Below, one piece after another: positions 63,283-64,000 of a stretch of DNA of 64,000 nt. How positions within the stretch are numbered: the first letter of the stretch is position 1; every line of letters starts with the position of its first letter. Below the pieces are notes generated by a model. It was given only the letters and a program-made list of their open reading frames with translations, did not search any database and was not told the DNA's origin. Position numbers and translations under genes: made by a program. Source of the stretch: BOG-224 sp963783505. Its GTDB lineage: Bacteria > Acidobacteriota > Terriglobia > Bryobacterales > Bryobacteraceae. The stretch lies in assembly GCA_963783505.1 (NCBI GenBank), contig CAWAOP010000056.1:1-64000 (forward strand), read 5' to 3'.

Positions 63283-63513
63283 GTGAGCAACGAACGCTTG
63301 AAGCGAATCACGGTTGAAGCAGGGAAGTGCGGCGGACGCCCGTGCATCCGCGGGTATAGCATTCGGGTGACCGGCATCCTCGAAATCCCTGGCGCGGGCG
63401 CTTCAATTGATGAAATCCTGGCAGATTACGAGTTTCTCGAGCGAGAAGACGTCCTTGCCGCGATTGATTACGCCGCCCGTCAGGCGGATCCTGCGATTCT
63501 GCGGGCCTCTTGA
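63283..63513 (+). CDS. DUF433 antitoxin-type protein
   Basis: About 76 residues: ITVEAGKCGGRPCIRGYSIR, GASIDEILADYEFLEREDVL and AAIDYAARQ, the DUF433 (VapB-like, HTH-type) consensus. The GTG start follows a GGCGG stretch. The stop overlaps the start of the PIN-like gene, forming a typical two-gene module. Confidence 0.85.
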   Translation: MSNERLKRITVEAGKCGGRPCIRGYSIRVTGILEIPGAGASIDEILADYEFLEREDVLAAIDYAARQADPAILRAS

Positions 63514-63893
63514 GATTCCTCGTCGACAACCATCTCCCGGCGGCTCTTACGAGGGCGCTATCGGCCAGCGGTCTCGAATGTGGCCACGTCTTGGATATCA
63601 ATCTCGCTCAAGCTCCCGACGTCGAGATTTGCGCCTGGTGCGAGCGGCGCTCCGTCGTGTCGGTAGGCAAGGACGAGGATTTCTTCCACCTCTCGGCCAG
63701 ACCGGGAGCCACACTTCGGTTGGTTTGGGTGCGGGTGGGGAGTTGCCTGCGGCGAGAGCTGCCGGCGTCGGTCGAGCGGGCATGGGCCCGAATCGCCGAG
63801 TGTCTTGCCGCCGGGGAAAAAATCGTCGAGCTCCCGTCGATCCGCGCAATGCTTCCGTCACAACGCCGGGTTCGGCGGCGTCTTCTACAATAG
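63510..63893 (+). CDS. DUF5615 PIN-like toxin-type protein
   Basis: 127 residues. FLVDNHLPAALTRALSASGL with the first Asp, HVLDINLAQAPDVEICAWCE and VVSVGKDEDFFHLSARPGAT give the acidic residues of a PIN-like nuclease (VDNHLP, KDEDF). It is coupled to the DUF433 gene through a TTG start overlapping its TGA. Together they probably form a VapBC-like module. Confidence 0.85.
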   Translation: MRFLVDNHLPAALTRALSASGLECGHVLDINLAQAPDVEICAWCERRSVVSVGKDEDFFHLSARPGATLRLVWVRVGSCLRRELPASVERAWARIAECLAAGEKIVELPSIRAMLPSQRRVRRRLLQ

Positions 63894-63916
63894 AGTCTGA
63901 GTGGAGGGGACTGCGG

Positions 63917-64000
63917 ATGAGAAGGCTACTCTTTGTGTCTCTGCTGGCGGCGCTTGCCGCCGTCGCGCAGTTGCCCAGGCCGGTGGCGATCAGTCCCAGG
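63917..64000 (+). CDS. Start of a secreted protein, continues past the window
   Basis: 28 codons only: MRRLLFVSLLAALAAVAQLP followed by RPVAISPR. It has a clear signal peptide and GGAGGGG about seven bases before the ATG. The rest of the gene lies outside the window, so no function can be given. Confidence 0.7.
   Translation, partial: MRRLLFVSLLAALAAVAQLPRPVAISPR

Overview
The window looks like chromosomal DNA from an Acidobacteriota member of the Bryobacterales/Solibacter type. It is GC-rich throughout. It carries two proteins of the acidobacterial VWFA-related type, a PEP-CTERM protein, a GH97 enzyme, a sulfatase with a Tat signal, NIPSNAP and DUF4175 proteins, MoxR ATPases and many dispersed GC-rich palindromes. 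The taxonomy is inferred from gene content, since no rRNA is present.

Layout. 1-8.8 kb: NHL-repeat protein, PilZ protein, sulfatase, a hybrid sensor kinase with a Reg_prop propeller, and a di-heme cytochrome c peroxidase. 9-18 kb: a TPR/VWFA protein, adk, an outer-membrane barrel, an HNH nuclease, and an ECF sigma/anti-sigma pair with a secreted protein. 18-28 kb: GH97, CPBP protease and rmuC, then an accessory island of prophage remnants with a TIR-like/deoxyribosyltransferase-like gene, then ychF and a moxR gene. 28-31.3 kb: alpha/beta hydrolase, a peptidoglycan-binding protein and a PEP-CTERM protein. 31.7-45.8 kb: one long leftward operon, in transcription order VWA/GATase-like, caspase-like peptidase, TPR metalloprotease, MoxR, GxxExxY cassette, DUF58, BatA-like VWA, DUF4175. 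46-50 kb: NIPSNAP protein and an ECF sigma/TPR-CHAT pair. 51-55 kb: methyltransferase, yraN, galT, ABC-2 permease and an M23 peptidase with a good promoter. 55-62.4 kb: MFS transporter, VWFA protein, and a HAD / DHS-like / PfkB kinase / 2-hydroxyacid dehydrogenase operon. 62.4-64 kb: two toxin-antitoxin-like modules and the start of a secreted protein.

The most interesting structures are three. First, a GxxExxY gene sits inside near-perfect 28-bp terminal inverted repeats and is wedged into the MoxR-DUF58 operon. Second, a BrnT/BrnA-type module is bracketed by a direct repeat of about 62 bp that duplicates the 5' end of the neighbouring HAD gene. Third, a TIR/NDT-like gene lies between phage remnants. 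Palindromic elements also run into the 5' coding ends of two consecutive genes.

Caution: about 15 otherwise conserved genes are broken by small indels, often in homopolymers. This is more than real decay would produce in housekeeping-type genes, so residual sequencing error is likely. Interrupted genes are therefore annotated over their whole span, with the break positions given.
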